DNA of 22,142 bases from a bacterium (GTDB lineage Bacteria; JAJVIF01; JAGGVT01), in assembly GCA_021157815.1 (NCBI GenBank), contig JAGGVT010000058.1, positions 1-22,142 of the forward strand. Reading direction: 5' to 3'. This document shows, in pieces, positions 5,841 through 14,170 of this stretch. A program made the position numbers and the translations under genes. Within the stretch, counting starts at the first letter, position 1. Every line of letters starts with the position of its first letter. The notes under the pieces are model-generated. The model searched no databases. It was not told where the DNA came from and saw only the letters and a list, made by a program, of their open reading frames with translations.

Positions 5841-8255
5841 ATGGCTAACCGTTTTTACAAAATATGGAGAGTTCTACTTATCTGGCTGCTTTTGATAGTC
5901 GCCTCCAATCTCCATCTGTTTGGATTGTATCATCTTAACCCGGACATCGCCTTTTTCATTCTAAGCCATCTATGCCTCCTGGCGATTTACCTGACATTCA
6001 GAAAAACATCCAAACCGTCTCATGTCATTTCACGAGTTACGATTATCCTCTATCTAATCTTCTCTCTTTGTTTCTGGCTGCACTTGAATATTATTGCCGA
6101 CTTCCTCATCGCCCGATTCCCAGACATATTCGAGCGTTTCTATAATTTCGCTTTCCAATATTCCAGCCAGTTGAAATCGACTTTCCTTATGCTTGCCGCG
6201 AATCTTGCCATGTGGGCGGTTTTAATATTGTCAACATGGAACGGAATCAGGAATGTGATTCACGAAGACGAGGACAAACCATCAAGTGAGATCAAGCCTG
6301 TCAATCTGATTTGGGTTTCCGCACTGGTTTTTATCGGGCTGATTTATTTCGCGCTTTTGCGACATAACACGTTTCACTCAAAGGCATGGGACCTGGCGAT
6401 ATTCGCGCAATTGATAGATAACTTCCGTCATGGCGTATTCTTTGAGGCAAACATTCGAGGCGTATCAAATATATTCTCAGACCATTTCACTCCGATAATT
6501 TACATTTTCTCACCATTGCTATATATCTGGAACGACCCGTCACGCCTCCTGCTTGTTGTGCAGGCAGCATTCATCACGCTTGGAGTGATTCCGACATTTC
6601 TAATCGCGCGTAAACGAACTAACTCACCAACAGTCGGATTCTGCATGGGAGTGGTTTATCTCCTACTGCCGACATTGCAGTACATGAACATATTCGATTT
6701 CCATCCCGTAGTGTTGTCAATCCCGCTGATGCTGTTCGCATGGCACTTCTGGGAATCCCGCCGATTTAGTTTAATGTACCTATTTCTTTTTCTCACGATG
6801 CTCTGCCACGAACAGATGTGGATAGTAGTCGGCGCATTAGGATTATATCTAGCACTTTTCGAGCGCGAGCGAATCAGGGGAATATCTCTTGCAGTTATCG
6901 GATGGGGCGGATTCCTATGCCTTGTACTTTGGTTCTTCCCCATGTTCAGAGGCGGTGAGGAGTATTTCTATGTCCACCGCTACGCCTACCTCGGCAACAG
7001 CATGGGTGAAATAATCAAGAGCATCGTAACCAAACCGCAGTTATGGCTTCCCCGTCTTGTCAGTCCTCAGGCGTTGATGTTCATTATCCTGATGCTTCTC
7101 CCTGTCGGATTTCTTCCGGCATGGCGTCCGAAATACTTACTCATTATTTTGCCGACATATTTCTACAGCGCGTTAAGCATAGAGAGCCTGCAAACATCCA
7201 TATTCGCCCAGTACGCCGCGCCGTACGTTCCGTTCGTGATTATCGCATCGATTTATGGTCTTGAAAGGATTTCAAAAAAGGCAAACCAGTTAGTGATATT
7301 AAAAAGCCTGGGCTTCATCGCGGTTTGCGCGGCGCTAATCGCGAATGTGTATTTCTCACCGTATGTTCATGGACGGGCGTATCAGTCGCAGCAGTTTATG
7401 GGAATATGGTCTTTAAGGCCCGATATAAATGCAATTAATGGAATTCCTGAGAACGTTTCGGTTTGCGCTGGGAGCAAATATGCTCCACACCTTGTCAGGC
7501 GTGATTTATACCTGTTGCCTGATTATAAAAAAGCGGAATACATCGTTCTGGATATTTCCGATTACCACAATTCAATTATGCATGAAAATATTCTGGAGAT
7601 ATTCAACCAGAAAGATCGAGTCATAAAAAAAGTGACACCACTCATTATCTTGAGAAAGATTCAAGGAGTACAAAATCAGGATAACCGAAACCTTGCCCTG
7701 TCCGATGGTTATTGTCTGGATGAACAGCAATATAAATCTCCTTTGGTTTTCCATCGCAAAAAGCCCAATTCAAACGCTGCTGATCTCTATCGCTCTGATG
7801 CGCCAATCCACATGGAACTTGGGATTTTAAATCCTGTTAGTTATTTAAGAAGCATGTCTGCGGAATTTGTCAAGGTCAGGGATACGGATGATCTCTTTTT
7901 CGGAGTGCTGATTTATCCCACCACTAAATCAAGGTCTTTATTTTACGGACAACCACCCATCTTTAACATCGTTAGATTCTGGTATGGACATAAATCAACC
8001 AGCGAATGGGAAACCGGTGAATGCTTGTCTCATGGTTTTAGATTGCCGAATGGAACGATACTTAACACTCGAAATCGAATACCTCCTTTATTTCTCCTAA
8101 TGCCAATTCCCGAGGATTACTCAAACACGCTCGAAGAATACATAACCGAAATGTCAATTCAGGAACGATGGCTGGGACGAATCTTCCACGACAGCACTAT
8201 CCCCAAAGATGGCTTCCGTGATGAATTTGAATTTGTGGAATATCCTGATGAATAA
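5841..8255 (+). CDS. DUF2079 polytopic membrane protein
   Basis: An 804-residue protein with about a dozen hydrophobic helices over residues 10-515 and a soluble C-terminal part (about 530-804). The family signature is present: WDLAIFAQLIDNFRHG (Asp184), then SDHFTPIIYIFSPLLYIW (Asp214, His215), and later LCHEQMW (His323, Glu324). Acidic and histidine residues in the outer loops of such proteins resemble GT-C membrane glycosyltransferases, but no activity is established for DUF2079. The C-terminal part has no recognised domain; it contains a short signature-like stretch, VSVCAGSKYAPHLVRRDLY, often seen in this family after the last helix. No clear ribosome site precedes the ATG. The stop lies 2 bases before a REPIN. 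The family call is good; the function is unknown. Confidence 0.8.
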   Translation: MANRFYKIWRVLLIWLLLIVASNLHLFGLYHLNPDIAFFILSHLCLLAIYLTFRKTSKPSHVISRVTIILYLIFSLCFWLHLNIIADFLIARFPDIFERFYNFAFQYSSQLKSTFLMLAANLAMWAVLILSTWNGIRNVIHEDEDKPSSEIKPVNLIWVSALVFIGLIYFALLRHNTFHSKAWDLAIFAQLIDNFRHGVFFEANIRGVSNIFSDHFTPIIYIFSPLLYIWNDPSRLLLVVQAAFITLGVIPTFLIARKRTNSPTVGFCMGVVYLLLPTLQYMNIFDFHPVVLSIPLMLFAWHFWESRRFSLMYLFLFLTMLCHEQMWIVVGALGLYLALFERERIRGISLAVIGWGGFLCLVLWFFPMFRGGEEYFYVHRYAYLGNSMGEIIKSIVTKPQLWLPRLVSPQALMFIILMLLPVGFLPAWRPKYLLIILPTYFYSALSIESLQTSIFAQYAAPYVPFVIIASIYGLERISKKANQLVILKSLGFIAVCAALIANVYFSPYVHGRAYQSQQFMGIWSLRPDINAINGIPENVSVCAGSKYAPHLVRRDLYLLPDYKKAEYIVLDISDYHNSIMHENILEIFNQKDRVIKKVTPLIILRKIQGVQNQDNRNLALSDGYCLDEQQYKSPLVFHRKKPNSNAADLYRSDAPIHMELGILNPVSYLRSMSAEFVKVRDTDDLFFGVLIYPTTKSRSLFYGQPPIFNIVRFWYGHKSTSEWETGECLSHGFRLPNGTILNTRNRIPPLFLLMPIPEDYSNTLEEYITEMSIQERWLGRIFHDSTIPKDGFRDEFEFVEYPDE

Positions 8256-8257
8256 CG

Positions 8258-8339
8258 TGTAGCCCGGTTTCTCATTAACCGGGAAAACACGGGTCATATT
8301 TACTCACGCAATACCCCGGTGAAGGGACACCGGGTTACA
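8258..8339. repeat. REPIN-like element, family A (copy 2)
   Basis: TGTAGCCCGGTTTCTCATTA begins a hairpin closing with ACCGGG; the inverted partner is CCCCGGTGAAGGGACACCGG followed by GTTACA. The reverse complement matches the copies at 4792 and 18246 along both hairpins. It fills the 87-base gap between two convergent genes almost exactly, and so may end transcription from both sides. Confidence 0.85.
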
Positions 8340-8342
8340 AAA

Positions 8343-8864
8343 TCACCCCCTAACCACAGAAATAAAATCCTCCATCTCAAGCAGTATCCGACTCTCCTCC
8401 CCGCGCATCTTTCCATTATCATCACTGGATTCATGGTCGTAACCGAACAGATGAAGAATCCCATGAACCATCATCCACGCGAATAACCGCCGCAACACAT
8501 CGTAATCACCCTTGCCCTCACGCTCAATCCATTCAAGTGAAACAACAACATCGCCAAGAATCAATTTCCCAAACGGCGCGGGAGAAGAGATAAACTCATC
8601 TATTTCCTCCGGCTCATACTGCGGAAAACTAAGAACATCCGTAGGCTCATTGATATTTCTGAATTGCTTGTTAATCCTGCGTATTTCATCATCGTCAACA
8701 AGCGAAACGCTCAATTCCCATGTGACTAATTCAAGCCCCTCAAAATCGGTTGGACGTTTATGGGCAATGCATGAATCCACGGCAATATGGGCACAACCGG
8801 TAACGTATCCGATATTCAAACCGGGAGGAAATGGAACTTCACGTCTGATGCTTATGTTGCCCAT
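8343..8864 (-). CDS. ybeY: Endoribonuclease / rRNA maturation factor YbeY
   Basis: A single-strand-specific, zinc-dependent endoribonuclease used in 16S rRNA 3' maturation and late 70S ribosome quality control, acting in the cytoplasm. The 173 residues match the family. The metal site HGILHLFGYDH is complete with His134, His138 and His144, preceded by the conserved TDVLSFP and GDVVVS segments. It is the last gene of the phoH-pgpH-ybeY cluster, 33 bases after pgpH, and is probably co-transcribed with it. AGGCAGG lies about 10 bases before the ATG. Genes that often follow in other bacteria (diacylglycerol kinase, era) are absent; a repeat element ends the cluster. Confidence 0.95.
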   Translation of the reverse strand: MGNISIRREVPFPPGLNIGYVTGCAHIAVDSCIAHKRPTDFEGLELVTWELSVSLVDDDEIRRINKQFRNINEPTDVLSFPQYEPEEIDEFISSPAPFGKLILGDVVVSLEWIEREGKGDYDVLRRLFAWMMVHGILHLFGYDHESSDDNGKMRGEESRILLEMEDFISVVRG

Positions 8865-8897
8865 TAAATCGCGACCTGCCTGATATATCCTGCGTTG

Positions 8898-11075
8898 CTA
8901 TTCGACGGAATTCTCATCATCAGTTTTTTGTTTCTCAAACTGGCTTTTCAATTCCTTGACATCAGGATATTCAATTCTGGAATGATAGCTTCCGGATAGT
9001 GTATCAATCAGTGATTCCTTGACAATTTGCAAACTGGAAACCGATAATCCACATTCATCGAACTGCCCATCAAGGAGCCTTTCATAAAAAAGCTCGTCAA
9101 TCATAGCCTCAATTCTGTGAGGCGTTGGTTCATCCAGCGACCGCACAGCTCCCTCGGCTGAATCAGCGAGAGCGATAATCGCCATTTCAGGATACTGCGG
9201 TTTGGGGCCGTCATAGCGATAATCGAATTCATCAATCGGATTGCCGTCGCTCTGCGCGAGAGCTTTTCTATAAAAATATTTCATTATTGTTGTACCGTGA
9301 TGCTGGCTTATTGCATCGATTATCTCATCCGGGAGGCGTTCTTTTTTTGCCATAATTACGCCATCCTTTACATGGCTCAGCACTACGAGACGGCTTAATG
9401 ACGGCGGATACCGGTCATGTGGATTCTGTCCCTTCGACTGATTTTCAATATAGAAATGCGGCATTTTTACCTTGCCGATATCGTGATAAAGGCTGGCTAC
9501 ACGAACCAAAAGCCCGTTTGCCCCGATTGCATCCGCCGCTATTTCACCGATGTCGCCAACCATTAGGGAATGATGGTAACTGCCGGGCGATTCTCTCTGC
9601 AACTGGCGAATCAATGGGCGGTTGACATCGGACAGGTCAATTAGGTGATATCGAGTGATTATATTGAAAACCTGCACGTAAATCATGCTAAGTCCAAGCA
9701 TTAGAAACGGCGCGATGATGCTTGCGTAAAAATTATACTGGATATGCGTATATATCTTTTTTAACGGCTCATCGAAAACCACACTGGCTGCAATTATCGA
9801 AAGAGAGCCGATTAATATCAAAAATAGGCTGCCTCGAATTATTTCAGCGTGACGGCAATCCCGTTTGATAAGAAAACTCGATATTGCGCCTGTTATCATG
9901 CTTGACAGAAGGAAAGTCTGGTCAAGGCTGAATGAAAGCGCGAAAAATGCCCCTATGAAAAGCGTGCTTAAAAGCGATGCCTCCACCGAGACAAAATATG
10001 TCACAATCCATGCGTTTGTTACCAGTGGAATCAACAACAGATATGGCAGCCCTAATCCGGGGAATAATCGTGCGATTACATATCCCAGCATAATAGTTAC
10101 AACGGCCTGGAGCAAAAACATGTAATACAATCGCAGGTCAACAAGCGGATTTCTGCTGAGTATGCCAAGGAAATACCAGTAGATGACAAACGCGGCAAGT
10201 GTCAGGCACGCCATTGTTATTATCTTTCTGATTCTGGCGCGTGCCGCTTTTCTTGTCTCCGGCTCATAAAGCGTGTTTAAAATATTCAGATGGCGATCAT
10301 TGATTACTTCCCCGTTTCGCAGGAATATCTCGTCCTTGTGAATGGTTTCCATTATCGGCTGGACACGTTGTTCGGCATCGACACGGGCTTTCTCGGTCGC
10401 GACATTATCTACGATTGTGTTTATCCCGCTAAACGAATTGAGAATCTTTCCCGCAATGGAAACAAGCGTTTTATCGTGAATAGTCGCTCTTAATCTGTTG
10501 GCGGTGTCTTCTCGAATCGTATCGATGTTTGCTTCACTGATATGCCTTGCCAAAATCTGGTTCTGTGATTCAGTCAGTTGTGATATAAAATCAGCGATTT
10601 CAGCATCGCTTAGTTGCATCAGTTTCTTGTATTCTTCATCGCTCAGTCCGGCTTTCTGAATCTGTATGCCTGGTTCCTGGGCTGAAATATCCTTAAAGAA
10701 ATCATCTTCGAAAGGTCCCTCAAGGGATTCATCGGCCACCTTGCCCCTTTGCAGTATTTGAAGGAAATTCGACAGATTTATCCTGTATTGATTATTCACT
10801 CTCTCATCTGTTATAAACACTGGCTGTATCGCGTTGCGCGCACCGGCTTTGAGAGTTTCGGTTTTTATTGTGTTGACAAAAGTTAACTCGTACGGCGATG
10901 CATAATCCTTGAATGCAACCCCGCCAATCTCGAATTTGGATTCAACCTTTGGGAATATCAAAAAAGTGATGATAGCCAGTATGGACAGGTAACACGCGAG
11001 TGCCGCGGCAAAGAACCTGAATTTATAGGTAACTTTGGGAATCCTGATATTTTTTATCCATTTAGGGCCTTGCAA
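8898..11075 (-). CDS. pgpH: 7TM-HD cyclic-di-AMP phosphodiesterase, PgpH/YqfF family
   Basis: A membrane phosphodiesterase predicted to hydrolyse c-di-AMP to pApA. Layout of the 725 residues: one transmembrane helix near 25-47; an extracytoplasmic 7TMR-HDED domain to about 275; seven helices about 285-475; then a cytoplasmic HD domain with YHHS (His501, His502) and YHDIGK (His531, Asp532), followed by RYPPSLSRLVVLSH and ISQHHGTT, all typical metal-site segments of the family. The start is TTG at 11075, 2 bases after the phoH stop, with AGGGAG lying 12-17 bases upstream inside the end of phoH, so translation is probably coupled. The C-terminal EKQKTDDENSVE tail is charged. The family is certain; c-di-AMP specificity is inferred from characterised PgpH proteins. 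Confidence 0.92.
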   Translation of the reverse strand: MQGPKWIKNIRIPKVTYKFRFFAAALACYLSILAIITFLIFPKVESKFEIGGVAFKDYASPYELTFVNTIKTETLKAGARNAIQPVFITDERVNNQYRINLSNFLQILQRGKVADESLEGPFEDDFFKDISAQEPGIQIQKAGLSDEEYKKLMQLSDAEIADFISQLTESQNQILARHISEANIDTIREDTANRLRATIHDKTLVSIAGKILNSFSGINTIVDNVATEKARVDAEQRVQPIMETIHKDEIFLRNGEVINDRHLNILNTLYEPETRKAARARIRKIITMACLTLAAFVIYWYFLGILSRNPLVDLRLYYMFLLQAVVTIMLGYVIARLFPGLGLPYLLLIPLVTNAWIVTYFVSVEASLLSTLFIGAFFALSFSLDQTFLLSSMITGAISSFLIKRDCRHAEIIRGSLFLILIGSLSIIAASVVFDEPLKKIYTHIQYNFYASIIAPFLMLGLSMIYVQVFNIITRYHLIDLSDVNRPLIRQLQRESPGSYHHSLMVGDIGEIAADAIGANGLLVRVASLYHDIGKVKMPHFYIENQSKGQNPHDRYPPSLSRLVVLSHVKDGVIMAKKERLPDEIIDAISQHHGTTIMKYFYRKALAQSDGNPIDEFDYRYDGPKPQYPEMAIIALADSAEGAVRSLDEPTPHRIEAMIDELFYERLLDGQFDECGLSVSSLQIVKESLIDTLSGSYHSRIEYPDVKELKSQFEKQKTDDENSVE

Positions 11076-11077
11076 CG

Positions 11078-12121
11078 TTATGAATTATCTCCCTGATTCT
11101 TATTTCCGGATTTATTATCATCCTCACGTTTGGGTCGCCTGCGTTTATCATTGCGCTCGTACGCCTCCACAATTCTTTGAACAAGATTGTGGCGCACTAT
11201 ATCCGTTTCGTTCAATTCGTTAAAACCGATGCCGTCAATTGAATTCAAAACCTCCCACGCGCGTTCCATTCCGGATATCTGGTTTGCCGGAAGGTCAACC
11301 TGTGTTAAATCACCTGTTACAACCATTCTGCTGGATGGCCCCATGCGAGTAAGGAACATTTTCATCTGGCGTGGAGTTGTGTTCTGCGCCTCGTCAAGAA
11401 TGATGAAACTTCGATTTAGAGTTCTGCCTCTCATGTATGCCAAAGGCGCGATTTCAATAACCTCATGTTCGATTAATTTCCTGCATCTTTCAACGCCCAG
11501 CATTTCATAAAGCGCATCATAAAGTGGCCTGAAATACGGCTCAACTTTCTCATACAAATCGCCGGGCAGGAATCCCAAACTTTCCCCGGCTTCCACCGCG
11601 GGTCGGGTCAGAATTATTCTCTGTGTTTTTCGTTCCGTAAGGTAGCTGACAGCCATCGCGACCGCAAGATATGTCTTGCCTGTACCGGCGGGCCCAATAC
11701 AGAAAGTAATCGCGTTATCCTTCATCGATTGCGTATATCTCATCTGCCCGCCACTGCGAGGGAATATTCTCAATTTCGATGCCGTTATGTAATCGCTGTC
11801 CTCGTCTTCCGCAATGTGGTTTTTCGTCTCGTTTTTCTTTCCGTTTCCCTTTGCCTGATCGATAAGATACGCTACCTCATCAGGTTGAATCGCAAGGCCT
11901 CTCTCAGCCATCTTGCGCAATGTGATAAAAACGTCAGCGACAAGATGCACTTCCTCAGTGGATCCCACCAGTTTGAGATGTGTTCCACGTGGCACTATCT
12001 TCGCGCTTGTCTTTTCCTCGAACACTCTCAGGTTGCTGTCACCAACTCCAAGAACACTAATAACCTCATTCTCGTTTTCGAAGTCGATTGTTTTTGTATG
12101 TTGTTTCTTCTTTATGGCCAA
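11078..12121 (-). CDS. phoH: PhoH-like ATPase
   Basis: A cytoplasmic P-loop ATPase of the PhoH (PhoL/YbeZ) family, linked to RNA metabolism and a usual neighbour of ybeY. The 347 residues hold an N-terminal KH-like region (about 18-80), Walker A GPAGTGKT at 143-150, Walker B IILDEAQN with Asp243 and Glu244, and the TRMGPSSRMVVTGDLTQVDL segment. The C-terminus is basic, then polar. It is the first gene of the cluster. The start is unusual: an in-frame TGA just upstream leaves TTG at 12121 as the first usable codon, yet GGAGG ends only 2 bases before it; an ATA 8 bases after GGAGG would be better spaced. The promoter is not obvious in the AT-rich DNA upstream (12122-12290). Confidence 0.95.
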   Translation of the reverse strand: MAIKKKQHTKTIDFENENEVISVLGVGDSNLRVFEEKTSAKIVPRGTHLKLVGSTEEVHLVADVFITLRKMAERGLAIQPDEVAYLIDQAKGNGKKNETKNHIAEDEDSDYITASKLRIFPRSGGQMRYTQSMKDNAITFCIGPAGTGKTYLAVAMAVSYLTERKTQRIILTRPAVEAGESLGFLPGDLYEKVEPYFRPLYDALYEMLGVERCRKLIEHEVIEIAPLAYMRGRTLNRSFIILDEAQNTTPRQMKMFLTRMGPSSRMVVTGDLTQVDLPANQISGMERAWEVLNSIDGIGFNELNETDIVRHNLVQRIVEAYERNDKRRRPKREDDNKSGNKNQGDNS

Positions 12122-12309
12122 GACCTCCGGTCAATATCCATGTATCAATGATGAGCTAACATTACAAATTGAATATCAAATTAGATTAACTTAATCATAG
12201 AATATAAGTTTCTTATTAATATTACTGAAAATCAAGCAATTTAACCTCAATACGTGAATATATAAACTCACCGACATCATTATAACCCGGAAACCGAACA
12301 GCCTTGTGG

Positions 12310-12431
12310 CTGTTGAAAAAGCTTGTTTTATCCCGAACCGTAGGGGCAGTCCTCTGTGGCTGACCTGTATTTAAAGCAAACCTAAAGGCAGGCACAAGGA
12401 CCTGCTCCTACATAATCAGGTTTTTTAACAG
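12310..12431 (+). repeat. 122-bp palindromic element, family B (copy 1)
   Basis: The ends are CTGTTGAAAAAGC and TTTTTTAACAG, inverted relative to each other. Inside, GTAGGGGCAGTCCTCTGTGG (12340 on) faces an inverted partner GCAGGCACAAGGACCTGCTC (12390 on) that ends in CTACA. The reverse complement of 15796-15918 aligns along the whole length, including the central CCTGTATTTA. The GTAG heads suggest a REPIN-like element. The rest of 12122-12309 is AT-rich and shows no gene. Confidence 0.75.
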
Positions 12432-12466
12432 TCCCCCCCATCACCGCAATCTCCCGCATAATAGAA

Positions 12467-12487
12467 ACGCCGCGATATCCGCGGCGT
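12467..12487 (-). terminator. Rho-independent terminator of gap
   Basis: ACGCCGCG and CGCGGCGT form a perfect 8-bp GC-rich stem with a 5-base loop. On the minus strand it is followed by TTTCTATT. It lies 47 bases past the stop of the GAPDH gene and would stop transcription before phoH. Confidence 0.65.
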
Positions 12488-12534
12488 GTTCTGATAAAGA
12501 TATTTCTCTATAATTACGCAAAGGAGTTTCAAAT

Positions 12535-13599
12535 TTACGATACAACCGCCATCTCTTTTACCTGAAGTTTTGAACTTACCATCTTCGCAAGATCAAGAAG
12601 CCTGCACGAATAACCCCACTCGTTGTCATACCACGTCTGCATGTAAATCATATTCCGTCCAAGAACTCTGGTTGAACTGGTATGAACAATCGTTGAGCGT
12701 GAATCGCCGATAATGTCGATTGAAACGATTTCATCATCGGTATATCCAAGAATCCCGTTCAATTTATCAGAGCGGCTTGCCTGCCTGAGAGTGTCATTGA
12801 GTTCCTCGGCAGTTACCTCTTTTTCAAGATTGGCGCATATTTCAGTGATCGCGCCATCGGGAATCGGCACACGAAGTGCGATTGCTTCCATCTTTCCCTC
12901 GAGCTCGGGAATAACAAGAGCTGTGGCTTTTGCCGCGCCTGTTGTGCTTGGAATAATCGAAACCGCGCCCGACCGCCCTCGCGCCGCCGATGATTTAGGA
13001 ACATCAATCAGTGTCTGGCTGGATGTGTACGCGTGCACTGTTGTGGCAAACAGATATTCGATTCCGAAGTTTTCCAAAAGCACCTTCGCAACCGGTGCAA
13101 GTGAATTTGTCGTGCATGAGGCGTTTGAAATCACGTGATGCTTTTCAGGATTATAAACATCATCGTTTACACCAAGAACAATCGTGGCGTCCGCTTCATT
13201 GCATGGCGCGCTGATTATCACTTTTTTCGCGCCGGCTTCCAGATGGCGGGACAAATCAGCATGCGTCTTGAAAAAGCCTGTACATTCCAGAACGACATCG
13301 ATATTGTCATCACCCCATGGAAGGTCAGACGGATTTCTTTCCGAATACAGTTTTATCGTTTTGCCGTTGATTGTAAGCGAATCATCGGCAATCTCGATCT
13401 TCCCATGGAATCGCCCATGAACTGAGTCGTATTTCAGAAGATACCCTAATGTCTCAGGCGGGACAAGATCGTTTGCCGCGACAATCTCGATTCCGCCGGT
13501 ATCCGCTTCATTTTCGAAATACCGCCTCAGAACCATCCTGCCGATTCGTCCAAGACCGTTTATTGCCACTCGTTTTACTGGTTTGTTGTTGGTGTTCAT
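12535..13599 (-). CDS. gap: Type I glyceraldehyde-3-phosphate dehydrogenase
   Basis: Oxidises and phosphorylates glyceraldehyde 3-phosphate to 1,3-bisphosphoglycerate with NAD(P)+ in glycolysis, or the reverse in gluconeogenesis. At 354 aa it is slightly longer than usual because of an N-terminal extension (MNTNNKPV) and a C-terminal extension. It has the Rossmann start RVAINGLGRIGRMVLRR, catalytic Cys162 in SNASCTTNS and His189 in TTVHAYT, 27 residues apart as in the family, SIIPSTTGAAKA in the phosphate region, and the C-terminal WYDNEWGYS. AND after the second strand fits NAD+ preference. The ribosome site AGGAG lies 5 bases before the ATG. It is a single-gene unit with its own terminator at 12467-12487. 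Confidence 0.97.
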   Translation of the reverse strand: MNTNNKPVKRVAINGLGRIGRMVLRRYFENEADTGGIEIVAANDLVPPETLGYLLKYDSVHGRFHGKIEIADDSLTINGKTIKLYSERNPSDLPWGDDNIDVVLECTGFFKTHADLSRHLEAGAKKVIISAPCNEADATIVLGVNDDVYNPEKHHVISNASCTTNSLAPVAKVLLENFGIEYLFATTVHAYTSSQTLIDVPKSSAARGRSGAVSIIPSTTGAAKATALVIPELEGKMEAIALRVPIPDGAITEICANLEKEVTAEELNDTLRQASRSDKLNGILGYTDDEIVSIDIIGDSRSTIVHTSSTRVLGRNMIYMQTWYDNEWGYSCRLLDLAKMVSSKLQVKEMAVVS

Positions 13600-13617
13600 T
13601 TCATCTCCTGATTTTTA

Positions 13618-13626
13618 AAATTATCA
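13618..13626 (-). promoter_or_regulatory. Possible extended -10 of gap
   Basis: On the minus strand TGATAATTT (TGn plus TAATTT) lies 18 bases before the gap ATG. TSS would be near 13611, leaving about 12 bases of leader with AGGAG inside. The hexamer is a weak match; TACAAT at 13633-13638 is an alternative. Confidence 0.3.
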
Positions 13627-13816
13627 TGATTCATTGTAAGAGCAATGCTGGAAAAACACGCTTCCCATACAAAACATGCATACTCAATATATATAATCAC
13701 GGGATTTCCCAAAAAGGTGTTAATCGTAATTAAAAGCAATTCCGCAGCACGGAAAACCGAGATAAATCTAAACATTCCCTGTTAATAAACAACCATGATG
13801 AAAACAACTATTAACC

Positions 13817-14049
13817 GAGCCCCGAACGTTAGAGGTTGTTGGAAAAGGTATTTCAATCAATTTCCCCCACCCCAGCCCTCCCCGCGAGCGTGGAGGGAGA
13901 ATGTTGTCTTTTCCCTTCGCAAGTGTATAGACCTGGTATATTGCATGTAAATGCAAAAAACATTTCCCCCCGCTCGCGGGGGGATTAAGGGGGAGATGAG
14001 ATATAAAAAACAACCTTTCCCACCCCTCACTAACGTTCAGGGCTCGGAT
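13817..14049. repeat. About 230-bp element with inverted ends
   Basis: The left end CCGAGCCCCGAACGTTAGAG (13819 on) and the reverse complement of the right end (CCGAGCCCTGAACGTTAGTG) match at 18 of 20 positions. Inside lies a second inverted pair, CCCTCCCCGCGAGCGTGGAG against CCCCCCGCTCGCGGGGGG, and an AT-rich core. It reads open as an 81-aa frame on the minus strand, but that frame only translates the repeat (NPPASGG, PPRSRGGLG). No transposase is present, so it is MITE-like. Bases 13640-13816 and 14063-14085 show nothing else. Confidence 0.7.
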
Positions 14050-14062
14050 AATTCGTGTTATT
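14044..14062 (+). repeat. 19-bp direct repeat, left copy
   Basis: TCGGATAATTCGTGTTATT is repeated exactly at 15550-15568. The two copies bracket the aroK-DUF3108 gene pair. The left copy overlaps the right end of the element at 13817-14049. Confidence 0.8.
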
Positions 14063-14085
14063 TAGTTTTGTAAACGGGAAAGCGC

Positions 14086-14114
14086 TTGCTGCAATTTGAA
14101 ATCATCGGCATTAT
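14086..14114 (+). promoter_or_regulatory. Possible aroK promoter
   Basis: TTGCTG (14086-14091), 17 bases, and CATTAT (14109-14114). Both hexamers are partial matches. The start would fall near 14121, about 50 bases before the TTG start codon. Confidence 0.3.
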
Positions 14115-14170
14115 CCATTATCATTCATATTAGTCATATTATCACTACCAACCGGAACAAGGGAGTAAAT

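Noticed and set aside
12122-12309. Riboswitch or other RNA leader upstream of phoH
   Set aside because: The DNA is AT-rich and shows no conserved core or paired terminator/antiterminator that I can recognise.
12535-13599. Erythrose-4-phosphate dehydrogenase
   Set aside because: The motifs and length fit general GAPDH, and no pyridoxine biosynthesis gene is adjacent; nothing favours the specialised paralogue.
13768-14013. 81-aa frame on the minus strand with NPPASGG and PPRSRGGLG
   Set aside because: It is a translation of the GC-rich inverted repeat inside 13817-14049; it has no ribosome site and no protein-like composition.
14096-14170. Longer N-terminus for shikimate kinase
   Set aside because: The extension has no ribosome site and non-family sequence; TTG at 14171 has AGGGAG 5 bases upstream.
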